Source of the DNA: Alloascoidea africana
Lineage: Eukaryota; Ascomycota; Alloascoideomycetes; Alloascoideales; Alloascoideaceae
DNA length: 64,000 nt
NCBI GenBank assembly: GCA_030581615.1
Contig: JAKTTT010000004.1
Location: 124,001-188,000, forward strand
Direction: 5' to 3'
How positions within the stretch are numbered: position 1 is the first letter of the stretch; every line of letters starts with the position of its first letter. Shown here piece by piece: positions 31,874 to 40,849 of this stretch. The notes below the pieces were generated by a model, which was given only the letters and a program-made list of their open reading frames with translations, ran no database searches and was not told the origin of the DNA. The translations under genes and the position numbers were made by a program.

Positions 31874-32725
31874 TAACGCTCTATTTTTACTTAATTAGAA
31901 GTTGAACAGTTCTACGAACAATAAGAGCAGTAAGTAAAACCATTCATCATAAATTCAGTATTTTCAATCTTTGACAGTAACTTTTTGGTACAATAATAAC
32001 CATTAAAAAATCTATGAAATCTTGAAGGCCTTGCCAAATATGATCGGTTTTACAATTGTAGCATTCGTTTGAATCTGTCTACGTGATTGAATGGCATTGA
32101 GAGTGCCATTGATAAGATTTCAAAATTATAGTAGCTGTAAACATTTCCAAAATTTGCATAGGTTTTTCCTACACAGATTATTGAGTATGAAAAAGATAGA
32201 GCCAAAGAGCGTGATTAGCTAGGCCCAGGACTCTAATGCAACCAACTCTTTTCCCAAACAGCTTTAGCAACTCCAGCAAATAATATAATCAGCACTCCAG
32301 GTTTGATGCGATTTAAAGTGAAATACAGATAATTGGTTCCAATCAAACTGCCTTTCTTATCTTATTGTACTCATTTCCATTTCACCAAACAGTCTGTTAA
32401 AGTGCAATTTTGGATTAGGATACCATCAGCCAGCCATATCCGATGAATCTAGATGTTAATCTTCATTACAATTCTGAATTGAATATATATTATTAGGATG
32501 ACTTTAAAAATGATGTATGAACTCTTTCAACATAAAAAAACCAATTAACCACACAAATTCTTTGAATAGAATGCCCTGTTTGCATACTGATAATAAACAG
32601 TTGAAATTCTCTCTGCAAAGCTTCATATGGATATTCCCCAAATCTATCTTTCACTTTCGAAAACCGTTAGCCAGAGGCCTTGCGCAAACAATGAAAAAAA
32701 CAGAAACTACTTACAACTCCTGGTC

Positions 32726-32950
32726 TTAATCTGCTTCAGCATACTCAGGCCTCAAGTCGCTTCTTCGGGGAACCACCAGCGGATGAAGCTGGCATAGATA
32801 AGTAATAGCCCACATTAAATAGCACATTGCAAGCGTCAAGATGAGACTGCTTCTCCAAACCGTTCTGTTCTCCTTGGGTGCAAAAAACCAGGCGCCAGTA
32901 GACGCAGCGGCAACGAGCACAAGAACAATAATGACAGTCCAGCCACTCAT
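32726..32950 (-). CDS. VMA9: V-ATPase V0 subunit e
   Basis: The 74-residue product is nearly superimposable on S. cerevisiae Vma9. It has two transmembrane helices (WTVIIVLVLVAAASTGAWFF and the segment around LTLAMCYLMWAITYLCQLHP), the FAPKENRTVWRSSLILTLAM loop and the C-terminal VPRRSDLRPEY. Subunit e is part of the membrane V0 sector of the vacuolar proton pump. The open frame runs 23 codons further upstream, but the ATG at 32950 matches the family start. No intron is present here. The gene is divergent from VMA5, with 165 bp between the start codons. Confidence 0.94.
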   Translation of the reverse strand: MSGWTVIIVLVLVAAASTGAWFFAPKENRTVWRSSLILTLAMCYLMWAITYLCQLHPLVVPRRSDLRPEYAEAD

Positions 32951-33115
32951 GTTGATAAAGCGATCCTGTTGGTTTCGACTTGATGGAGTGAGAAGAAGCT
33001 GAACTGTAGAGTGGGTCAATCAGACACCCGTACACCCGCCTCCTTCTTTCTCTCCAACCTGGACAGGACCAAAATCATTGTCTGCTGAAAGTGCGAGCGA
33101 GCAAGAGCGTGCAAG
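32951..33115. promoter_or_regulatory. Shared divergent promoter of VMA9 and VMA5
   Basis: Only 165 bp separates the start codons of two subunits of the same proton pump. A Rap1-type site lies inside it at 33024-33036. Confidence 0.7.
33024..33036 (+). promoter_or_regulatory. Rap1-type site
   Basis: ACACCCGTACACC fits the yeast Rap1 consensus ACACCCRYACAYM at every position. Binding in this species is inferred only. Confidence 0.45.
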
Positions 33116-34468
33116 ATGGCCGAACCCACGGGAACAATTTACTACCTGGTGTCTCTACCTTCCAGTGCCGCGCCTCCTGGTGGGCCCTCAGACGTTCAAT
33201 TGAAGAATTGGTACATAGATAACCTTGGGCTGTCCACTGCGGATGCAGCCCCCTTTGCGATACCATCTTTCAAGATTGGGACTCTGGACAACCTTGTCCA
33301 ACAGTCGGAAGAGTTGAGCAAATTGGACGGGCAATTGGGAAGCGCTGTTGCCAAAATTACCGATATACTGGGTGGTATTTATGAAGGAAATACGGGGCTT
33401 GTTAATGCCTCGAAAAGGGTTGAAGATCGTGAGTATCCAATACTTTTGATGTAAATGCTGAGATTATCAAATAGAGGTGAAAAGATAAACGTCGAAAGAA
33501 GAAAAGGCTAACAGGATTAATAGACTCATTTGACTCTTATATCAAAAACTTCAAATGGAACACCAATAAGTACAGAGTTGATAAGCCAATCTCAGAGTTG
33601 ATTGATCTTATCACCAAGGTGAGCGACCCCTTCTGTCAACTACTCCGGAATTTCTACAATGTGTCGATTTGCTAACTGTAATTTGCATGTATTATAGGAG
33701 GCCTTTTCGTTGGATAGTGATGTCCGTACTTCGTACGGCAATTACAACACGGCGAAGAGCAATCTCTCAGCCGTTGATAGAAAGCACACTGGAGATCTAT
33801 CAGTCCGATCGTTACATGACATTGTTAATGCGAGCCACTTTGTCTTGGACAGCGATCATCTACAAACTGTTTTGATTGCAGTTCCGAAAAGCTTGAGAAA
33901 CGAATTTTGGTCCCGGTACGAAACTTTGACCCCCATGGTCGTTCCCCGAAGTGCATCAATCATATCCGAGGATAGCGAATATATTCTCTTCAACGTCACC
34001 TTGTTCAAAAAGTACGTACCTGAGTTTATCCAAAAATCGCGAGAGCAAAAATGGACTCCACGCGAGTTCAAGTACTCAGAAGGATTGGTTGAAGACTTGA
34101 GGAAAGAGCAACAGCAGGCTGCTCAGACCGAACACAAGTTGCGCAGTGAAATTGTCCGGTTGGCACGCACGGCGTATAGCGATCTGGTTCAGGCCTGGCT
34201 CCATTTAAAGGCAATTCGTGTCTTTGTCGAGAGTGTTTTACGGTATGGACTCCCGCCTACCTTCATAAGTAGTGTCATCAAGCCCCAACCAAAGGGGCTC
34301 AAGAAGGCCAAAGAGGCCCTTATTGCGCAGTTTGGATATCTTGGAGGCAATGCATTCAATAAAGATAAGAAAGGACGTGTTAAGCAGGACAGCAGTTTGA
34401 ACGAATATGGCTCAATTGTCGATACCGAGTATGAGCCTTTTGTCTTTTACGAGGTAGAGGCTTTGTAG
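33116..34468 (+). CDS. VMA5: V-ATPase V1 subunit C, three exons
   Basis: Exons are 33116-33428, 33524-33618 and 33698-34468, giving 392 residues, the same length as S. cerevisiae Vma5. Donors are GTGAGT and GTGAGC; intron 2 has branch GCTAAC and acceptor TATAG. For intron 1 the branch GGCTAAC is only two bases from a CAG, so the next AG (33523) is preferred; using the CAG at 33514 would add three residues in frame. Family sequence includes IPSFKIGTLDNL, KTGDLSVRSLHDIV-type KHTGDLSVRSLHDIV, LFNVTLFKKYVPEF, VRLARTAYSDL, FVESVLRYGLPP, FGYLGGNAF and VDTEYEPFV. Subunit C bridges stator and V1 and is released during reversible pump disassembly. Confidence 0.94.
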
Positions 34469-35031
34469 GAGCAACTTTTTTTTTTTAAATCTCCCCGTAT
34501 TTTGTTTTTAAGTCTGGTTCTTGTCGAATCTTTCAAACCCATTATTTTTGGAAACATAGCAATAGAATATCAATAAAAGCAATTATTGAGCGACAAAGAC
34601 AAAACAATAGGCTCCAAACGGGAGTACAGAGTAGGCACTAAGAACAGGCAGCCTCCAACCGCATATCTTTGAGAAAACATATGCCAGTTTTCCTAGATCT
34701 ATCTCAAACAGTTTTAAACCTGTGAAGCCCAAAAAATGTTCTAGTTGAACCCTTTCTCGTAGCCATTCAGGGACTGCATGAACCTCCCACTTTTCCTTAT
34801 CAGCGATATCCACAGCTCAGTTGTGTTTTAGCTATGCCAGCACATCAAAACAATTAATATTCCAGATATATTTCCCTCCAAAACTAGGTGGCCTCCCGTT
34901 AATTTTGCGCTAAAGTAGCTTTTCCACTTCTGGGCATTTTTCGCTTGGGTAACCTCTTAAACGCACGTTCCCGGCCAAGAATCCTCCACTCCTTCTCTCT
35001 TTCTCCCACTCACCTCCAAACGAAGCTCACA
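34469..35031. other. VMA5-coiled-coil gene spacer with an unplaced small ORF
   Basis: A minus-strand frame at 34583-34813 encodes about 76 residues (KWEVHAVPEWLRERVQL, then GLKLFEIDLGKLAYVF and a hydrophobic end). It reads like protein but lacks an ATG; it may be the last exon of a small spliced gene. I found no convincing first exon. The rest is the promoter of the next gene. Confidence 0.3.
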
Positions 35032-36549
35032 ATGAAATTAGACTTTCCAACGCCGGACGCGGTTCCAGAGTCCCCCAACGTGAAAGAACTTCCACCGCCA
35101 CCGGTCCCAAAGCATGATGATCCCATGTTCACGGCGGTGGTTCACGAGAACGAGCTGCTTCGGAAGCGACTCCTGACCATGAAGCACATGTATGACAAGC
35201 ACGAGGCGATGCGAGCAGAGCTACAAAATGCCCAAGACTCTGTACAACTAATGTCATTAACCCAGGATCAGCTACGGGTAGAGAACATACGATTACAGGA
35301 AGAGCTGGAAAAAACCAAGTCTGGAGGAGGCAGATCAGGCAGGACTGTGGATATCAAGGCAATTGGGAAACAGGCGAATGAGCTGGTCGACCAACTTTTG
35401 AACACGATCCAAAGTAATGGCAAGTATAGGCAAGATGCGACTGGCGAAATAGTTCATTTATATACCAGAATATCTGGATCTAAAGCGATTCCTTGTGATC
35501 CCAAAGATGACGGTTCTCAACAGGCATTGCAGCATCTGGCAACGATGGATACGCTGCTCAAGAAGGACGAGATAACACCAGAGAACCTTGCCACTTTACG
35601 AAAGCTTTTATTTGACACGAAAGCCCAAACGGAAAGAGCGGCCTCAATACATTACGGAAGAAGCAACGAGACCGTGCTGAATCATTTAAAACACCAACTT
35701 GAAGAAGCAGAAGAGGTGAACCTATCCCTTATGAAAGATATGGATGAATATGTGCAAAAGTTTGTCGATCTACAGATGAAGCTTGATGAGGCACAAGAAG
35801 GTCTCAGGGAGAACGCACGGAATAAAGAAAAGATGAAACAACTACAGCAAAATTCCAACCATATGGCTCTGGTACAACAGGAGTTGATTGACCAAAATGC
35901 AACGCTTAATACAACTATAGGGGCAAAGGACGAGATGATAGAGTCCCTGAAGCTCAAGCTAGCTGAGGGCAAGAAATCTGGTGGTATTGCTGGGGACCAA
36001 CCAAAGACTAGGTATGGCAAACTCTTCAACAAACAACTACAGCTGGAAGACCAGCCAGGCGTTGGAGGTGGCGACTTCAAGAGCCCTAACGGTTCGCGAT
36101 CGTTTTCAGGAAGCCTGTTTAGTGGAGGCAGCAGTACAGATTCCGATGACATCAGCCAAAGGGGTATAACTTTAATTGGGTGTTCGTCTTCATCGCGAAG
36201 CTCCAGCAGAGTGACTTCTCTTACGAGCCCTTCGAGTACCGGAGGTGAAGATGACCAGAGTTCGGACCGGATCCGATCTCAGCGGAAAATGGGGTTGAAT
36301 TTGAGAGTTGTGAAGCCTGAGGCAGGAGGACACTTGGATCAGATATCCCTTTCACAGTCAACGTTGTCAGGGTCGCCGCCTTCAACCGACAAAAACTACC
36401 TTTACTCCACTGGTATGAGGGTATCAGCGTTTTCGCCCATGTCTGCAAACTTTGATAATAGAAGTATTCATTCGTCTGCTGCAATATCTATAAAGTCTGC
36501 TCCATTGCTGAGCAAAAACCTGAGCGTCTTTTTGGGTGGGAAAAAGTAG
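35032..36549 (+). CDS. Coiled-coil protein of unknown function
   Basis: The 505-residue product is not recognised. Residues 1-30 are Pro-rich (KELPPPPVPKH). From about 38 to 110 and 235 to 340 the sequence is charged and heptad-like (ENIRLQEELEKTK, LKHQLEEAEEVNLSLMKDMD, QQELIDQNATLNTTIGAKD), typical of long coiled coils. A short globular-looking segment lies between them (IKAIGKQANELVDQLLNTIQ). The last third is Ser-rich with Gly and Arg, probably disordered and phosphorylated. The frame is open 29 codons upstream, but the ATG at 35032 follows a better context (CTCACAATGA) and the upstream part is low quality. A cytoskeletal or scaffold role is a guess. Confidence 0.7.
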   Translation: MKLDFPTPDAVPESPNVKELPPPPVPKHDDPMFTAVVHENELLRKRLLTMKHMYDKHEAMRAELQNAQDSVQLMSLTQDQLRVENIRLQEELEKTKSGGGRSGRTVDIKAIGKQANELVDQLLNTIQSNGKYRQDATGEIVHLYTRISGSKAIPCDPKDDGSQQALQHLATMDTLLKKDEITPENLATLRKLLFDTKAQTERAASIHYGRSNETVLNHLKHQLEEAEEVNLSLMKDMDEYVQKFVDLQMKLDEAQEGLRENARNKEKMKQLQQNSNHMALVQQELIDQNATLNTTIGAKDEMIESLKLKLAEGKKSGGIAGDQPKTRYGKLFNKQLQLEDQPGVGGGDFKSPNGSRSFSGSLFSGGSSTDSDDISQRGITLIGCSSSSRSSSRVTSLTSPSSTGGEDDQSSDRIRSQRKMGLNLRVVKPEAGGHLDQISLSQSTLSGSPPSTDKNYLYSTGMRVSAFSPMSANFDNRSIHSSAAISIKSAPLLSKNLSVFLGGKK

Positions 36550-37669
36550 GCCAGTTCTATGGCCGTTTTTCCTGGAAACACAGAACAGATGGCGTGTGCG
36601 CTATACATGTTCAAACTCTTTTTTTCCCTTCTTGTTTTCTCTGGTAGATATTTATCGTCCCTTCCTTCCTTTTACAACGCTCTGTGAGATCATCTGTTTT
36701 TCATACCTGAGCAATGCGACTCATGTTTCCTCTTTTACGTGTACAATAATCTGCTATTTTGGCATTGATGCCATAGTTAAGGATACAACTTTTGACCTCC
36801 ATCCCGGCTCATACGTCATAGAACGTGTTCTTGATTGAATGCAATATGCATTCTCTACATCGACAAAAGACACTCTATCAATTTGTCATAATTCGGTTTT
36901 ATCTATGGGGTAACTGGCAGGATACCCCAAGTCGGTGCTAGATTTTTGTTTTATCTTTTTTTTGTTGTTGCTTCACCCGTGTGCTTGTTTAATACTTTGG
37001 AAGACTCATGAGAAGACCCAGCTTTACTGAGTCATTTTTGTGTTGTGATTGTATTTCCAAGTTATGTATGCTAGCCAAGAAGCTTTTGCTGGATTTTCAA
37101 AAGCTGTTAGTATATACCGCGATTCTTTTATTTGCGTCTGCAAAGCAGTTTCAAACTTCAAATAGGACAATGCGAATTTTAATGGAGAGATGTAGTTATT
37201 TTCAACCGTATCTGGTGGGGTGGCTCATGCCGATTCGAAATTCCTAAAATCCTACAGTTACGGATTACATACAACAAAGAGGAAAACTAGATCATCATCG
37301 CTTGCATTACATTTAGTTTCTTCCATTGACAAGTAACTAAACTATTTAACTTGTTATTCTTTTGCTCCCTTGCTTCTAAAGAAAAATAAAAATAAAAATC
37401 TTGAAAAGACGAACACAAACACAATATGTATCAAACTGACCTTTCCCTCACAAACGATGAACAGAAAAAAAAGAAAGCACACACACACACACAAAAAAAA
37501 ACAATAGGCAAAAAAAAGTAGCAAAATTTGTGACATCAAAACAAAGCATAAAGCATTAGACATCAACGAAGCATTAAAAATGAACGCCAATAAGTTAAAT
37601 TTTTTTTTTCTTTTCTTTTCCTTTGGTTTTTCTTTTTGGACAGCCTCCGCCCTTATTTCATTCAACTAA
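36550..37669. other. Convergent spacer
   Basis: 1.1 kb between the ends of two genes. It contains a short hairpin (GGGGTA/TACCCC around 36908-36929), a CA repeat near 37480 and several A runs. Open frames of 70-100 codons are hydrophobic or low-complexity and unsupported. Confidence 0.35.
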
Positions 37670-40335
37670 CTACAGTTCATCATGCTTTGAAATATCATCA
37701 CTATCTTTACTTGTTGGTTCATCATTCTTCTGTTCTAAGCCCTCAACAAAAGAGATTGCAGCTTTTTTTGGTTCCTCGATTGTTTCACTATCCACTTTTT
37801 TAACAAATCTTGTCTTTGTAAGTGTTAAAGTTTGACTGTCCTCGTCATAATCATCTTCGTCTTCACCGCCTTCTTCCTCCTCCTCCCCATCTGCAGCTAT
37901 TTCTTCAATTATGTTATCCTTTTCTTCTTTGACTGCTTCCTGTTCTTGTTCTTCTGAAACAAGCGCGGAGTTTGTATCAGACACGCTTTCAGTATCTTTA
38001 GTTGCGGTTTCATCGTGATGTTCAGGTTCCTCCTCTTTGACTTCTTCCTCGGGGGTTTCAACAGACTCTCCATTCTCATGGATTTCTTTGGACTCAACAT
38101 CTTTGCTTTCATCAACCTTGTCATTTGCCTCAACGCCTGAAGCCTTCAACTCAGCTTTTGCAGCTTCCTCCTCTTTTTTCAAGTTATACTCTAGAGCTTC
38201 ACGCTCTTGGAATCGAAGATTCGCCTGTGCTCGCTGTATTTGAAGATACTGTGTTGCATCTCTTGCAATGATGTCCACAGTGACTCTGATTTCCCGCGAG
38301 TAAGCAATAACAGCCTCGAAAGGAACTTCGTAACCCATCAACTCATCCTTTGCATCGTCTATTTTGTTCTTCAAGCTGTGGTATTGTTTCCATTCATCCC
38401 AGGACTTGGAGCTATCCTTCCCGCTTCCAACCTCTTCGGAATCCGCAGATTTGTGAAGGTTGCTCAATCTCTGTGTCGAGGAATGAAGAATTTTTCGGCC
38501 AAATTCACGCAATGAGACTTCTCTAAACTCTTCCAAGACATCCAATGTCTTTTCTCGAATCACCTCAATTTCGCTTTTAATTTCTTCTCTTAGATTATTC
38601 AATTTGAACTTTGTCAGGGCCTGTTTACCATCAACAAAATCATGAACTTCTTTGATATAGTCTCTCATGTCCTGTCTTGAGACCTTGGGGTTCAAAATGT
38701 CCTCTTCCGTTGCTTCAATTTCGTTTATGGCGTCACGTACGCGCTTAAATCCCTTTTGTGCTTCCAGTTGCATTGTTTTCAAATCTGAAGAGAAACCATC
38801 TCGATTACCCTCCAGTTTTGTGTGAATCATCGAGGATACCTCGTCCAGAAAAGAATCCAAAGCGTCTTTGCAAGTGTTATCCACAAGTGTTTTCCATTGT
38901 TCGATTTCCGTTTGAATGTCGGGAGTGGGCGAGGGCTTTTGATGGGTCTTCACTACTGTCTGTGTCAATGTGGAGGTTATTGTTTCTGTTTCAGACTCAT
39001 CATCCTCTGCATACTCAGGGGAAGCTTCGGATAAAGATTGTGGATTTGCTGCTGCTTCGTCAGTGGTGGTAACGGTGAACTTGTCACCTTGTAGAACTGT
39101 TGATGACTCCAAAACCACTCGTTCATGAATCTTTACAAATTGAGGATATACTTGTGTCTGATAAATTTTGGAAAACTTTGGAACAATAACGTTGACGAAA
39201 TACGTTTTCATAGCGGAATAAACTTGACCGGATTTCAATGAAGTGAAAACATAGGCTTGTTCAAGTCTCGGCAATATGTGTTGCCTTGTAGACGCCCATA
39301 CTTTACAGAAAAAGGGTTTGACATAGTTGCGAGACAGTTCTAGCGACTTTTTGTAGACCAGGGCATACTTTTCACCCACGAAAATTCCAACTTTAGAACA
39401 TATCACCTTTGCCTTGGCCAGATACAATTCGACTGGCTCACTATAAGGTTCATATGTTGTTTGGATAAAAATCCTGGCTTTGGAGGTGTATTCTTCCACA
39501 ACGGGCTCCACAGTGGCACTGTACTTTTCAGATACAGAATGGCCCACTTTTTCTAAAACTGGATAGACGTAACGGTCATAATTCTGCTTCCCGGCTGATG
39601 TTGCTCTTACCAGCACGGGGGAAGCCACTCGATAAGCCTCTTCACTGAAATGTTGCACGCGATGGTAATATGGTTGGATCGTTTCATAGTAAGGTTCAAC
39701 ATGAGGCTCTAAATATGATTTAGAGAAAGGTACAACATAATTTGTAAAAGAATCCGACGCAAATTGCGAAGCTGTGTGGAGTGGTTGACATAAACATGGC
39801 TGGTCTTTGTCTTCAGCAGGATCAACCAGCGGGCTTGATAAAGGACACCTCCAAATTGCCAAGAATATAACGTATATCACAAATATTCTATCATTGTGAG
39901 CGTTGGCGTTAGTATTTTTCTTTGTGTCTGGCTTTGAAACATGAAGACGGACCACAGTTCAAATGTCGCGTTTCCGTATGAAAAATTTATAATATGTACT
40001 TACCTAACAGCCACGCTTCCGAGGAGGCCAACGAAGCAGGATTTGTGTGTCCTGATTTTGTCTTTCTTTTTCGGGGCTAAATTTTTTTTGTCTAGTGCCA
40101 GTTCAGGTTCAGGAGATTGGCTTTTGGATTTGGGGGGTCTGGCCTTGTTATTCGCACTAGTAGCAAGCTTCTCTTGCGTAAGCTTGTCTAAACTAATTGC
40201 TCCATCGGAGTTGGCGTCTCCGTTCACCACCAGGAACGCATCCCGCAGACTGGGGCCCTCCGGACCCGTGGGCGTGCTGACGTGTTCTGCCCTGCGCTTT
40301 TTCGACGGCGTAGACGGCTTGTGCTGTTTGGGCAT
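37670..40335 (-). CDS. SHE10: SHE10/OSW7-like outer spore wall assembly protein, two exons
   Basis: Exon 1 is 40335-40004 and exon 2 is 39887-37670, giving 849 residues. The intron has donor GTAAGT, a perfect TACTAAC branch and acceptor GATAG, and joins ...GSVAV to RIFVIYVIFLAIWR, a single hydrophobic segment. Without it, exon 2 would have no ATG. After the membrane segment comes QPCLCQPLH and repeated Tyr/Pro phrases (FSKSYLEPHVEPYYETIQPY and similar), as in the She10/Osw7 family of sporulation wall proteins. A coiled-coil region follows near residues 430-650, then an acidic Glu-rich tail. The protein is longer than the roughly 510-580-residue S. cerevisiae relatives because of a basic 110-residue N-terminal exon and the acidic tail. 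Family assignment is from remembered sequence. Confidence 0.7.
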
Positions 40336-40849
40336 GGTCGGTCGGTCTCTGGAGATGGTGAGAAGGACTGCGGCGGTGGAGAGGACAGAAACAAGACCGC
40401 TGACTCAGCGCTGACACCACTCACATCACGTGCACGGGAGAAGGGTCTGCTCTCTTTGCGAAAAAGACATTTCGGAGCTGGAAGAAAGGGTCTTTCAGCC
40501 TTGACTTTGCGGACTGCTGCTCCAGCTCCAGCTCTAATCCTCCTTCTGCCGACCTGGCATCTGCCCCGATACAGTGACCTAGACTGGGCCGTGTTTCTTC
40601 TGTGGGAGCCCGTCCGAACCTGAGATTTTGTTCGTTCCTTGCGCAGTGGTTTATTTTTGTCTCCTGAGATTCCGTGGTGACTGCTGACTGACCGCTATCT
40701 CATCTAAAACTTTCTTGTTTCCTCTTGCCTTGCTCATAATCCAACTCTAATCAAAAATAACACGGAGCTATTGATATTCTTTTTTTTTTTTACCTCTGGG
40801 CCGCAGACTCTAGTCATTCTCCTCTTAGCGTAGGCCATTTTCTCTCATC
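40336..40849. promoter_or_regulatory. Divergent promoter region of SHE10-like and SAP genes
   Basis: 514 bp between divergent start codons. It is locally GC-rich near 40.3-40.6 kb and has a T run at about 40780. CACGTG occurs near 40430 (TCACGTGCACG). Confidence 0.4.

Larger units (their letters stand above)
30152..32725. other. 2.6-kb gene-poor region
   Basis: After the FBP26 promoter no well supported gene appears until VMA9. From about 31.16 to 32.5 kb no frame on either strand reaches 60 codons. A short, incomplete secreted-protein-like frame lies at 30797-31111 and a hairpin-forming repeat at 31738-31873. It could be ordinary spacer, a regulatory region or old non-coding repeat sequence; I found no tRNA. 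Confidence 0.4.

Noticed and set aside
30152-32725. Centromere-like interval
   Set aside because: The ORF-free stretch is only about 1.4 kb and lacks the kilobase-scale inverted repeats expected of Komagataella centromeres.
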